NCBI GenBank assembly: GCA_004794655.1
Contig: SMMW01000019.1
Location: 1,933,501-1,997,500 of the forward strand
DNA: 64,000 bases
Source of the DNA: Marisa cornuarietis
Lineage: Eukaryota; Mollusca; Gastropoda; Architaenioglossa; Ampullariidae
Direction of reading: 5' to 3'
Shown here: piece after piece, positions 54,418 through 61,599 of the stretch
How the letters are laid out: every line of letters begins with the position of its first letter
Numbering within the stretch: position 1 is the first letter of the stretch
Program-made: the position numbers and the translations under genes
Notes under the pieces: model-generated
What the model saw: the letters and a program-made list of their open reading frames with translations, nothing else
Told to the model about the DNA's origin: nothing
Database searches by the model: none

Positions 54418-57400
54418 GGTCGCTGCTGACTAATGACAAAAGATGCTGTAGGTATAGAGACAAAGTCGTCAACATGACAGAGGGATTCAACACGTCTGTT
54501 CTCTCCCAGGTCATGTATGTTCCTGCCTTTCCTGAGTCGATGTCGCCATTATCAGCCTGTGCGTTGAAATATTAAGCCACTTCCGGTTCAACAAGGTAGC
54601 CTCACTATTTGCCTCAAAGCTGTTTGGCTAGATTTCAATAGGTGGACGAAGAGCAAGACAGGAGTTGTGAAAGGACTTTTCTCAGTCAGTGAACTTAAAA
54701 TATCGAATGTAAATAATATGCGCACAACTGTTTGTGTGGGAGATTAAAGCAGTGGCCGCCGGAAGTGAGGCAGGTATTGTGTGAGGTTATTTTCACATTA
54801 ACTTTATTTATCCTTGACACTTCAAGCGCCGTCGGATCCGTAAGTATTCCCCACAGTAAAATCTTCGGTATCCCCAGGGAACATCGATCCATTAACCAGT
54901 AGTTTTGTCTTTATGTTCATTCCTTGTAGAAGAAGATTAACAAAGCGGAGCGCTCCGGTAGCTCTGTGGTAACATACTCGCTTCTCACTATAAGGAGAAT
55001 CGAAAGCTCTGGGTTCAAATCTCGTGTCGGGACTAAAATATTTCTCTCCGTAACTAACACCCATTCACAGATCTGGTCGCTGATTTTTTTTTCCTGTAGG
55101 TATTTTCTTTCCCTTTTCTTCATCCCAACTTCCTCTTACTGTGCTGTCACCTATAGGTGGAAGGACTGTTCTATAAAACTAACCACCCACCCACCCACCC
55201 ACCCACCCACCCAAACCACTGTTATGTTTGGATCTACTTTCTACCTCCGTCGTTCATTTATATATGTATGTATATTTTTCTTTCATTCTGTAGTGGAGTC
55301 TTTGATTTTTTTTGTTCTGTCATCCAACTACACTTAGAGACTAATCGATTATTACTAATTTACAATTTCTTTTGCTGTTGCTAATAATAATATTTTACGC
55401 AGCTAGTTGTTGTTGCATCGGTTATTATCGCTCCACAGGTCGTTAAAATGCTGGTGGCGGTGGTGGCTTTGTTCGCGCTATGCTGGGGGCCGATCATCGT
55501 TAACAACGTTCTCGTCGCCTTTGGGCTGCTGGAAGAACTACACCTGGGCTCTCTTAAACCCATGCGACAGGCTTTTTGGCTGCTCGCGTACCTCAACAGC
55601 TGCCTCAACCCCATCGTGTACGGCTTTATGTCCAAGAACTTCCGAGAGTCCTTTCGAAACACGGTCTGGCAATGTGTTTTGCGGAAGACACCAGCCAGTG
55701 ACCAGAACAATGGAATCTACTGGCGGTGCTTGTTTCAGGTAAAACAATGCTCCATCAGCGACATGAGATATTGAGAATATATATTAATAGTAAGAATTAT
55801 TGATTAAATGTTGGGCGGGTTTCTGTTATTCACATTGACATTTAAGTAGCGTTGATTTATTGCTTTTGTTTACTCTTTTCTCTTATAGAGTGGAAAGAGA
55901 TTGATATAAAATGAAAGAGGAATTAGCATTCCCAAGGAACGGCGAGCTCCTTGTGACCTTTTGATTTGACGTATGAGCGGAAAGACAATAGAAGCCCCCA
56001 GTTTCAATAAAATAATTTTTTGAAAAATAGTTTCCAAATTTTGTACCGAATAGATATAAAAACTATAAATAAGAGCTGATATGTATTTCTAGTCTATATA
56101 TATATATATATATATATCCTTATTTTAGAATTTCAGAACACAGACTATGTAGGAAACTTGGAAAATATTAAAAAAAAAAGTAATTACATGTCTTCGGTGC
56201 GGGTTTAGCTGTTCCTCCGGTCTCAGGATATACTGTGCTGTCTCATTGATTTCCAGCTTTTTTCACGACTTACATTGAAAAGAAAGCCGCCATTATCATG
56301 CAAGGATAATGGGTAGTAGCGAGCAGGGAAACTCGGTTAAATCGATTGTTCCCGAAATGCACGAAATCAAACGTGGTTAAGATTTATAAAAGGACAAAAG
56401 ATTCCACATTTCAGAACCAGTTTTTAAGACAGCAGTACCCATTTCGTTTTTCTCTCTACCTTACCTACCTCAATCCTCTTGAGAGTCAGGTACCGACAGG
56501 TAGGTCAACAAGGAGAGTTTGTTGCCTAAAGTAGGCCTTCGGTTTGGCATCCCGGCAGCTAGAGGAGGATGCTGCGTGACACAGGAATGTTCGCACCTGC
56601 GGTGTTTTCATGCCGTAACTCTAATCACCAGGCTATCCACTCTTCCCTTCCATCATAAGTGTTTATGCACACTTGCTTTCTTTTTTTTCATCAGTAACTG
56701 GCTTAAATGGCTGGTTTGCGGACATAAAATTTAGCAGACAAGTTTTCTCCCTTTTTGGAATAAATCACAAAAAAATTAATCGAAAAGAAGTAGGACGAAC
56801 ATTTCATATTAAGCTTCCTCACGCTTCTCTCACAGCTGTTCGTGAAGTGAAGACATTTGGACTAAGGTTCTTTACGATTTATCCATTCACCTTTTTGTTT
56901 AAATGATGCGCCAGTCTAAATTTGGGCTCATTAGCCTTTGTAGAAATGTATTCCCATGATAATAACGACATAGAATTAGCATAAAGAACAAGAAATTGAC
57001 AAAGCCTTTAAGGCCTGGATCTTTTCGGACTTTCTACTGCGCCTCAGTAGACAAACGTCCTTTCAAAGTTTTTATGATCAAGTAGATATAAAATAGAAAA
57101 GCCTGGAAGACAAATTGCTTTGAAAACTGCATAAAATGCCGAAACCTTCGTAGAAAAGATAATAGGAAACTGGGTTAATGTGCTTATTTTTTCCAGCAGT
57201 GTCCGGTCAAAACTCCATTCTCCTTTCGTTAGTTCCAACGTCCTCAAACATTACCAGAGAGCAAAGTAGACTCACTATACAATTATGTATTTAATTTTCT
57301 CATATTATTTAAAGAGTAATTGGATAAATTGGATAAAAGGTGAAGGTCACTATCAACATCAATGAGTCATCGTCATCAGAAGTGGTCATCGTGCAGTTTG

Positions 57401-57985
57401 ACAGTGTGGCCTGTGTCTATCAGCCATATACAGGAATAGCCAAAGGTCTCACAGATACAACCACACTGCATTAGCTCCGCACTCGACAACAGGACTGCAG
57501 GTGGCTGTTAAGCGGATTGATCTAGAAAACTTAGATCACGAGTTCTCTTGTGTATAGAACGAAGTATTAACCAAGCAGTTACAATATGAGACTTCCCCCA
57601 CATTACTGTAGCTTCGTCCATCGCCATGAACTGTGGACAGTCATGCTTGTCATGGGCTATGGTTCTTGCCGTGATCTGCTGGTCATACACAGGGGTGTGA
57701 AGACTACCCATGCTTTTATATCAGCTAGCGGACAGGTACGTGTGTCTCACTGGCTTCCAGAACTCCACAGTCTATGACTATCCTAGCATACTGCTGATTG
57801 CCTCCAGTAGTTCAGTCCGGAAATTATTCAACAGAATCTGGATATTTCTCAGTTATTGTGAAACTAATCTGATGATCTTACTACAAGAATTCTGCTATTT
57901 TTCAGTGATTTTAAAACTAACCCCATACACTGTACAGCGCATTGAGTCAACTCTGGAGTTGAAAATTGCGCTTTATAAATCTGCT

Positions 57986-58032
<47 letters not shown>

Positions 58033-58637
58033 TGCAAGCTGTAAAAGAACTTTTCGCAGTTCAGAAAGTGAAGGAACACGTTTGACACTTAAAATCTGAG
58101 AACATTGCCTTGATTTTTGGACATGTCCCGAATCGAGGACAGTACGACTGCAAGCACACGACCGGTCTTCTACCCCTTACATCTGTTCCATTATTTCCCT
58201 GTGTCTTAGTTCTGTGTATCGTGGTTCTTTTAATTGTTTGTTACAGCAACTTCCTTCTAAAGTGTTTTCAGTGTGTCTTAATTCTTTGTTATGGCGTGTT
58301 CATTACGAACTGTCTTACTTCTGTATAAAAGAGTAGTTTGTTGTTGTTATTACAGCAAGCTCCTGCTGGCATCCCTTACTTATTTCTGTGTCTCGCTTCA
58401 TTGTTACAGCAAGTTCCCTCAGGCGTGTCTCTCAGCGTCCATTCGCCATCAGTCTTCAGCGACAACGGCCGCTACTTGACCCCCCCTTGCCTCTCCATGC
58501 ACCGCCTTAGTACACAAAGTACAACCAGTGCAATTGCAGCACCCAGACCCTCCCCGTCTCCCTCCCTCCTGCTGACCAAGGTCAGTTGCTATGACGCCGA
58601 CTCCTTTGCTGTCGAAATGGAGCAAAAAGAAGAATGA
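12378..58637 (+). CDS. Class A (rhodopsin-like) neuropeptide-type G-protein-coupled receptor, 7 coding exons
   Basis: Exons join(12378..12794, 48005..48126, 51183..51306, 53281..53483, 54126..54300, 55439..55738, 58410..58637) give 522 residues. Introns are all GT/AG, in phases 0,2,0,2,0,0. Seen: a 86-residue extracellular N-terminus with N-glycosylation sequons at N34 and N62; TM1 (~88-108) with GN; TM2 (~117-137) with LATAD; ECL1/TM3 with C155 and an ERYY form of DRY (179-182); TM4 (~203-219); ECL2 C235, the expected disulfide partner of C155; TM5 (~248-271); a long ICL3 (~273-347); TM6 (~350-373) with CWGP; TM7 with NPIVY (404-408); helix 8 with C426 for possible palmitoylation; a Ser/Pro-rich tail. 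Family knowledge: such motifs place it with peptide receptors of the beta-rhodopsin group (orexin/QRFP/TRH/ETH/trissin-receptor-like). Ligand and exact subfamily are not determined. It would sit in the plasma membrane of neurons or target cells and signal through a G protein. Confidence 0.93.
16335..16500 (-). mobile_element. tRNA-derived SINE with V-domain-like segment
   Basis: On the - strand an A-box-like TTAGTGGCCCAGTG and a degenerate B-box-like segment are followed downstream by TTTCCTGCGGGTACCCTGATTTCC. That segment resembles the conserved TTTCTCCGGGTACTCCGGTTTCC block of V-type SINEs and is also present at about 42392-42415. Confidence 0.6.
17322..17400 (-). mobile_element. tRNA-derived SINE head
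   Basis: On the - strand GGTCCGATGGTGCAGCTGG (A-box region) and GTGAGTTCGAATCTC (B-box) are about 35 bases apart. The acceptor stem does not pair well, so it is a SINE relic and not a working tRNA. Confidence 0.6.
20285..20470 (+). mobile_element. LINE endonuclease fragment
   Basis: A frameshifted RTLTQCGK-like start is followed by LTHEMKRYRCDIEALTEVRW and TGFGETLDAEGHKLRYSGKE. This is the N-terminal part of an apurinic-type endonuclease of RTE-like non-LTR elements. Nothing else of the element follows. Confidence 0.8.
21292..21655 (+). mobile_element. tRNA-like head joined to a LINE 3' end
   Basis: An A-box-like AGTGGCTCAATGG (about 21301) begins the unit. From about 21385 the sequence matches the end of the LINE at 24.07-24.47 kb: CATCCGCCACCTA, GCACTAAAAACACACTTCTTCC, and the GCGCTATATAAAT...TTATTATTGTTATT tail. 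It is either a SINE with a partner-LINE tail or a truncated LINE next to a SINE. Confidence 0.65.
22556..22744. mobile_element. 189-bp MITE-like element with terminal inverted repeats
   Basis: The left end GTGCCACGATCTGTACTTTC is mirrored at the right end, whose reverse complement is GTGCCACGATCTGAGCTTTC. It has no coding capacity. An inverted, partial relative lies at about 26490-26550. Confidence 0.72.
22785..23275. repeat. ~70-80-bp diverged tandem array (about 6-7 units)
   Basis: Each unit has GTAATCCGCTCTGAGACGAC, CATTCGCTCATATGCTAG, a GACAGTATATGTCTTG-like segment, and AATTTAACGATG. Units are strongly diverged and partly deleted. It lies just after the 189-bp MITE. Confidence 0.85.
23575..24468 (+). 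mobile_element. CR1/L2-type LINE, 3' end with RT C-terminus (5' truncated, frameshifted)
   Basis: The frame from 23581 encodes VCRSAYYELRKISAIRHFLS, then LDYCNSLLAG, KLHKVQNSIAR, TPLLRFLHWLPI and YFSEL. A +1/-1 shift near 23960 moves the rest (TYGHRIFSYCAAKQWNSL, FKFALKTHFF, stop at about 24145) to another frame. These are the C-terminal blocks of CR1/L2-like reverse transcriptases. The 3' UTR ends in GCGCTATATAAATT and TTATTATTGTTATTATT. It is a dead copy inside the receptor intron. Confidence 0.87.
24594..24661. repeat. (CA)n microsatellite
   Basis: A CA run of about 68 bases, just after the LINE copy. Confidence 0.95.
26490..26550. mobile_element. Partial inverted relative of the 189-bp MITE
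   Basis: GAGTTGCAACCGACTAGCTC and GTGCGAAAGTACGGATCGTG match the reverse complement of 22545-22600. Only one end is present. Confidence 0.6.
27020..27070. repeat. (CA)n microsatellite
   Basis: A CA run of about 51 bases with CA-rich flanks to 27124. Confidence 0.95.
27440..27519. repeat. (TTTC)n microsatellite
   Basis: About 20 copies of TTTC. The - strand frame reading poly-Lys/Glu/Arg is an artefact of it. Confidence 0.95.
28150..28640 (-). mobile_element. LINE RT fragment (RTE-like)
   Basis: The - strand frame 28367-28161 holds SIGGPLCNLRFGDDIGLMAG, an RT active-site box with FGDD in place of the usual FADD, then SRELQDLASKL. Upstream (28500-28560) the - strand reads a VIDFKKAFDRV-like block. 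Stops and a shift separate the pieces. Confidence 0.78.
28768..28855. repeat. GA-rich simple repeat
   Basis: An impure (GA)n/(GAAA)n purine tract. Confidence 0.9.
31020..31097 (-). mobile_element. tRNA-derived SINE head
   Basis: The - strand reads AATGTAGCTTAATCTACTAG (A-box TAGCTTAATCT) and GGTCGCTGGTTCGTAGCC (B-box GGTTCGTAGCC) at tRNA-like spacing. Stem pairing is poor. Confidence 0.6.
31190..31375 (-). mobile_element. Dispersed repeat, copy 2 (inverted to 6.3-6.5 kb)
   Basis: The - strand order of blocks is the same as in copy 1 (GGACTGCTTGCAGACG, CTAGAACGAGGCTGGTGT, AAGCTTCCGGTTTAGCCACA, AAGCTCGCCGAGGACTTC, GGTCTCGGCAGACATAC). This copy lacks the 50-bp internal duplication. Confidence 0.75.
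33171..33228. repeat. (TG)n microsatellite
   Basis: A TG run of about 58 bases. A shorter TG-rich tract lies at 32969-33045. Confidence 0.95.
34564..34613. repeat. (CA)n microsatellite
   Basis: A pure CA run of about 50 bases. Confidence 0.95.
36735..36769. repeat. (GA)n microsatellite
   Basis: A GA run of about 35 bases. CA/CCCA-rich tracts follow at 37110-37210. Confidence 0.95.
37700..38048. repeat. Degenerate ~45-60-bp minisatellite
   Basis: Repeated blocks TGTAGCCTCATGTAGTCTTG, TGGCATTATGTA and CCATTATCCTGTAGCC recur six or seven times with many changes. Confidence 0.75.
39600..40780 (+). mobile_element. Heavily decayed LINE reverse transcriptase
   Basis: An open frame at 39719-39949 reads ITMTKVKEGIQQQKIGKAPGHDAL, an RT N-terminal block (GKAPG.D). 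Further blocks in broken frames are CNNWR-like (about 39985), AVFKDFEKAFYHIHHESLWKI (about 40160-40225), LLYGSDT (about 40345) and a C-terminal block near 40510-40620. Stops and shifts are frequent, so it is an old copy. Confidence 0.8.
41280..41475. repeat. Degenerate ~36-bp minisatellite
   Basis: Copies of GAACTGTAGTGACTGTAA followed by CCTGTTGCAT recur four to five times with decreasing similarity toward the left. Confidence 0.7.
42205..42445 (+). mobile_element. tRNA-derived SINE with V-domain-like block
   Basis: GTTAGCCGAGTGGTGTCC (A-box) and CACCGGTTCAATGCCC (B-box) head the unit. A second tRNA-like GTAGTGTAGTGGTTAAAGC follows, then GGGTTTTCTCCGGATACTCC and GGTTTCCTCC, the conserved block known from V-type SINEs of aquatic animals. 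Confidence 0.72.
47203..47240. repeat. (TG)n microsatellite
   Basis: A TG run of about 38 bases. Confidence 0.95.
47405..47835 (-). mobile_element. LINE 3' part (RT C-terminal region), RTE-like
   Basis: The - strand encodes, in broken frames, an IWTLLADTEKEF/RIQAFESKC-like block and then a GGRRRREQRKIW-like block, followed by a degenerate end near 47405. This matches the segment after the RT domain in RTE-type elements. It ends about 170 bases before exon 2 of the receptor. Confidence 0.7.
48005..48126 (+). CDS. GPCR exon 2: ECL1 and TM3
   Basis: This 122-nt exon encodes residues 140-179 plus two bases of the codon for R180. The acceptor is a T-rich tract ending in CAG and the donor is AAAG|GTAAGT. 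It carries C155 at the top of TM3, the conserved Trp of ECL1 (W148) and the glutamate of the ERY motif. The intron splits the Arg codon of ERY in phase 2, a position shared by many animal class A receptors according to family knowledge. Confidence 0.93.
48403..48467. repeat. (GAGT)n microsatellite
   Basis: About 16 copies of GAGT inside receptor intron 2. Confidence 0.95.
49320..49370. repeat. (GA)n microsatellite
   Basis: An impure GA run in receptor intron 2. Confidence 0.9.
50610..50850 (+). mobile_element. LINE RT-core fragment fused to a LINE 3' end
   Basis: GNFKKAFDRVWHERLW (about 50615-50665) is an RT core block. Shifted frames continue to a TSVAPKQ/TGVSGGSFPNDR-like block. From about 50815 the sequence jumps to ATCAATCAAGGGACGACTGACTGACTGA, shared with 4607-4628. 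An internal deletion joins core and end. It lies in receptor intron 2. Confidence 0.75.
51183..51306 (+). CDS. GPCR exon 3: ICL2 and TM4
   Basis: The first base completes the Arg codon of the ERY motif and is followed by YYAIMYPMKARY. The exon ends with Gly-Gln after TM4 (about residues 203-219, with W207 as the conserved TM4 Trp), at a GTACGT donor. The MYPMKARYMCT stretch resembles the ICL2 of TRH/ETH-type and related invertebrate peptide receptors. A short ATG/GAT repeat starts just after the donor. Confidence 0.93.
51632..51677. repeat. (TG)n microsatellite
   Basis: A TG run of about 46 bases in receptor intron 3. TG-rich tracts also occur at 52253-52286 and 52430-52450. Confidence 0.95.
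53281..53483 (+). CDS. GPCR exon 4: ECL2, TM5, start of ICL3
   Basis: This 203-nt exon encodes residues 222-288 plus two bases of codon 289. The acceptor is TTCACAG and the donor CA|GTAAGT. It holds ECL2 with C235, in the pattern YWCMERWP that is typical of peptide receptors, then TM5 with the conserved Pro (P260), and the basic start of ICL3. Confidence 0.92.
54126..54300 (+). CDS. GPCR exon 5: ICL3
   Basis: This 175-nt exon encodes residues 289-347, a Ser/Arg/Thr-rich third intracellular loop ending in ATRKQ, the usual basic lead-in to TM6. The start was set by phase. The AG at 54124-54125 keeps the frame, whereas the AG 11 bases further (54135-54136) would shift it and hit a stop at 54216-54218. 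The donor is CAG|GTAGGT. Skipping the exon would also break the frame, so it is not a simple cassette exon. A long (CA)n tract begins 38 bases after the donor. Confidence 0.87.
54338..54415. repeat. (CA)n microsatellite just after GPCR exon 5
   Basis: A CA run of about 78 bases, the longest in the window, starting 38 bases after the exon 5 donor. Confidence 0.95.
54948..55050 (+). mobile_element. tRNA-derived SINE head
   Basis: GGTAGCTCTGTGGTAACATA (A-box) and GGGTTCAAATCTC (B-box) are spaced as in a tRNA gene. Stem pairing is weak. A related, inverted relic is at 60665-60735. Confidence 0.65.
55439..55738 (+). CDS. GPCR exon 6: TM6, TM7, helix 8
   Basis: This 300-nt exon encodes residues 348-447, phase 0 at both ends. 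It carries TM6 with CWGP (362-365), ECL3, TM7 with NSCLNPIVY (400-408), and helix 8 with FRESF and C426. The donor is TTTCAG|GTAAAA. This donor is weaker than the others: reading through it gives only 12 more codons before a stop at 55772-55774, so a short-tailed isoform is possible. Confidence 0.93.
56096..56118. repeat. (TA)n microsatellite
   Basis: A short TA run in receptor intron 6. A second one is at 44099-44115 followed by (CA)n. Confidence 0.9.
57915..58030 (+). mobile_element. LINE 3' tail with (AAT)n
   Basis: TACAGCGCATTGAGTCAACT and GAAAATTGCGCTTTATAAAT precede about 14 copies of AAT. This is the same kind of tail as on the LINE copies at 21.6 and 24.4 kb. It sits about 380 bases before receptor exon 7. 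Confidence 0.75.
58195..58430. repeat. Three diverged copies of an acceptor-like segment before GPCR exon 7
   Basis: CTGTGTC/GTGTCTTA, T-rich sequence and TTACAGCAA(G/C)(C/T)TCC recur at about 58200-58255, 58270-58370 and 58388-58425. Each ends in a CAG that could serve as a splice acceptor. Confidence 0.6.
58410..58637 (+). CDS. GPCR exon 7: cytoplasmic tail and stop
   Basis: This 228-nt exon encodes the last 75 residues (448-522) and a TGA stop at 58635-58637. The acceptor is TTACAG, phase 0. The tail is rich in Ser, Thr and Pro, suitable for kinase and arrestin control, and ends in acidic EQKEE. The frame stays open for 228 nt and joins exon 6 cleanly, but the tail has no family motif, so this exon is less certain than exons 1-6. 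Earlier look-alike acceptors lie at about 58246 and 58354. Confidence 0.75.
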   Translation, partial: QVPSGVSLSVHSPSVFSDNGRYLTPPCLSMHRLSTQSTTSAIAAPRPSPSPSLLLTKVSCYDADSFAVEMEQKEE

Positions 58638-58689
58638 ACAGACTGGAGCAGACAGGTAGCAAACACGTTCTTTGGATATGGGAGGCGAA

Positions 58690-58695
58690 AATAAA
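58690..58695 (+). promoter_or_regulatory. Possible polyadenylation signal
   Basis: An AATAAA hexamer lies 53 nt after the receptor stop codon. It would give a very short 3' UTR. Other AATAAA/ATAAAT matches follow in the A-rich stretch near 58850, so the real cleavage site is uncertain. Confidence 0.35.
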
Positions 58696-58936
58696 CTCAA
58701 CGGTCGTGTGTGTACTAATGCTTAACTGTGACGTGGACGTTTTTCGGTTGAAGATTTCTGGAAAAAAAACAAGAGACATTTAGGAAGATGGAAGAACGAA
58801 AGAAAAGAAGGAACACAAAAAATGAATGACAGAAAGGAGTAATGGAGAAATAAATAATGAAAGAAGGAAGGAAGAAATCGAAGAAAAAAGGCATAAAGCG
58901 TAAAAACATGCAGACACAATAACTACAATAATCCCT

Positions 58937-58937
<1 letters not shown>

Positions 58938-58988
<51 letters not shown>
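58938..58988. repeat. (CA)n microsatellite
   Basis: A CA run of about 51 bases followed by a GA-rich tract (59038-59105). Confidence 0.95.
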
Positions 58989-58990
<2 letters not shown>

Positions 58991-59147
58991 GCACGCACTT
59001 GCGCGTGCACACAAAAACAAGCACACACACCCTCTACAGAGAGAGAGAGAGAGAAAAGAAGAGGGAGGGAGAGAAAAAGATGAGAGAAAGAGAGAGGAGA
59101 GAGAGACTGGGTGACACTACTGAGACTATGTTGGAGTAAATTTTTCA

Positions 59148-59285
59148 TGTGTTTACGGTGTTGTGAGCGCGAGAAATCTCTATGTGTTTACAGTTTTGTG
59201 AGCGAGGATTCTACGAATCGTGTGTAGCAACAGCCTTGTGAGCGCGAGATTTCTTTGTGTTTACAGTCTTGTGAGCGTGAGGCAA
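59148..59285. repeat. ~38-45-bp minisatellite, three to four units
   Basis: TGTGTTTACAGT, TTGTGAGCGCGAGA and TTTCT recur with moderate divergence. Confidence 0.8.
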
Positions 59286-61320
59286 TGTCTCAGAACCAAA
59301 GGAGTAAAAATACTTTGGCAGGTAAATGATCAAATGGCTAGCCATGGAGAAAACTCTGTGTAAAGTACGGCAACATTTTGTTTTTGTTACATTACATGGG
59401 TAAACAATATTTATTTCCTTCTCCGTTTCTAATATTCTTTGTTATTGTGTGGTTGCAGATTTTTTCCTTTGAGTGTGGCTAAGGGTGTTTGATCGAGGCT
59501 CTGTGTGTTTGGCAGTTTTCAGCATGATCTCTTTTCTTCTCTCTCTTTTTCTCTCACCTTTACTTGAGGGTTTGCTACGTGCCGAAAGAAACCTCCAGAA
59601 GACCGCACACATTCTCTTCTTAGACAAGAGATCTTGCAGCACAAAGGGCCGCTACATGTCTCACAAAAGTACTAGACACCTACTCCTCTACCACCATCAC
59701 TTCTCGATTCCTCCAGACTACATCAATAAGAGAAATGTCAATTAGGATCGAAATAAAAGACAGCCGTTTCAACAAATGGCTTACCTATTGTGAATACGTT
59801 TTTGTGTTAACGGACGTAGGATCTTGACAGTCTCATCCATCACGTCTTCGGATCTGTTGATGGTCTAACGGTGGGTAGCGAAAGAATTTAAGGGGGCTGG
59901 GGATGTTTTGTGATAAAGAGAGACGTGGCAGGTGATGTGATCAAGATGGCAGAAAAAAGAGCCCGTGCAGTGGGATGTAATCCTCAGCTTCTGGACAAGA
60001 CACGAAGTCGAAAAATCTTGAAGTTCAACGGTCCTCGACGGACACAAGAAAGCCGCCCTTGAGTCGTGGCTGTGAAGTAGCCGGCCTGCAAGCCATAAAA
60101 ACAAATCAATAAGAACAACAAATCAAAAATAGTAACAACAAATCAATAATAACAATAACCAATTAATCATAATAACAACAATAAATCAATAATCATAATG
60201 ATTATTCATGCAGATAAAAACTTTCCCCAAGTTACAACCGTTCATTCGAATATTGCAGCATAGATATACAACTGAAAATTTTAATTCACCACTCGAAATG
60301 AAAGATGTAATGGTAAAACAACTGCTGCCCTATATGGAACTTGTTGTTTAGATATAAACATTGACAAGCTTTGTTTAGAAATGTGTTCCAAATAAGTTTC
60401 TTGGTAATAATGCGCGTTTTGCTGATTGATGTAATTATTATGTACTTTATGTGATGAAATGTCATGTAAATGTCAACTTTTGTAATAAATGTTACGAAAA
60501 AAATGTCATTCATGGCTAAAAAAAAATCATGATGATGGTGATAAATTTGTAGAGTTCATATCCCCCGAACAAACGAAGCTAACAGTTGACCAAACAAAGA
60601 AGAAACAGAACAGCATCATAATGACAGTGATGTGAACAAAGTATTCGGATGAAGAAGGAAAATTAAAGAGTGAACGTAAATATTCGCTGGATTTAAACCC
60701 AGACTCGAAAGCTTAATAAAGCAGACACTGTTCCGTGATGGAGGGAGGGAGGGAGGGATGTGGACGAGTAAAGAATTGCAAACGGTGCGGCGAAGAAAAA
60801 GGAACATGTGACAAATTTCTCTCTGTTGAGGCGCGATACAAATAGAAAAACAAAACAAGTAAAACATAAAACAGAGACACCTACATAGCAAAAGCATAAA
60901 CGTCGTTAAAATGGTTGTATCATTCGCTGTTCAGAAGCTCCTATTAAATAAGGAACAAATAAAATATGCTTTAATTACCATCCGCAATAAATTTGAGTAA
61001 TTTTAAATTTGAATGAAGCGAACATTTGGAATCTTTCGAGATGTTCAGTGTAAAGGGATGTTTGTTTCTTTTCTTGTATGTGTGTCATTTTACGGCATGA
61101 TGTGAACTGAACTATGGTGGCACGATGCTGCTATTTAAAGAACGAACGTGAATAAAGTCATGGAGACAAGGATGGAAGAATCTCTTTGAACACTTCACGT
61201 CTTTTCACGTTTTGCTTCTTTTTCTTTTCGCTTTTCCACTCTTTCTTCATCACTTTTAGGTATTTCTTCACACAAGTATGTGGTGAAGGAATATTTTGAA
61301 CTTTAGTTTTGCTTCATCTG
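59286..61320. other. No gene seen
   Basis: AT-rich sequence with short frames lacking motifs. It includes (AAT/AAC)-rich stretches near 60110-60200 and a degenerate tRNA-like SINE relic on the - strand at 60665-60735 (B-box GGGTTTAAATCC). Confidence 0.45.
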
Positions 61321-61590
61321 GGGCCAGTTGCACAACATGTTTCTAAACCTTAAAACTGTTCTAAAGAAGCAAAATCTATTCTTAGCCATTTTGATGCATT
61401 GCAGAAATACATACAAAAAAAAAAAATTGTACTGACAGGACGGTAAGTCAGACTTAAACAACTTTATCTTACTTAAAGCAGTTTTAGTTTTAAAAATTCT
61501 AAAATTGTGGTGTGTACTTTAAACTAAATATCTAAATAGAGTTAAGGCCTAAAAGTGTTTAAAATTAAAAATGTGTTGTGCAACTGGCCC
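61321..61590. mobile_element. Intact-looking 270-bp MITE with 17-bp perfect terminal inverted repeats
   Basis: The left end GGGCCAGTTGCACAACA is mirrored exactly at the right end. CTG flanks both ends (61318-61320 and 61591-61593), consistent with a 3-bp target-site duplication. The interior is AT-rich and non-coding. Similar GGGCC-GTTGCACAA termini occur in MITEs of many animals; the superfamily cannot be fixed here. Confidence 0.88.
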
Positions 61591-61599
61591 CTGGTTCTT

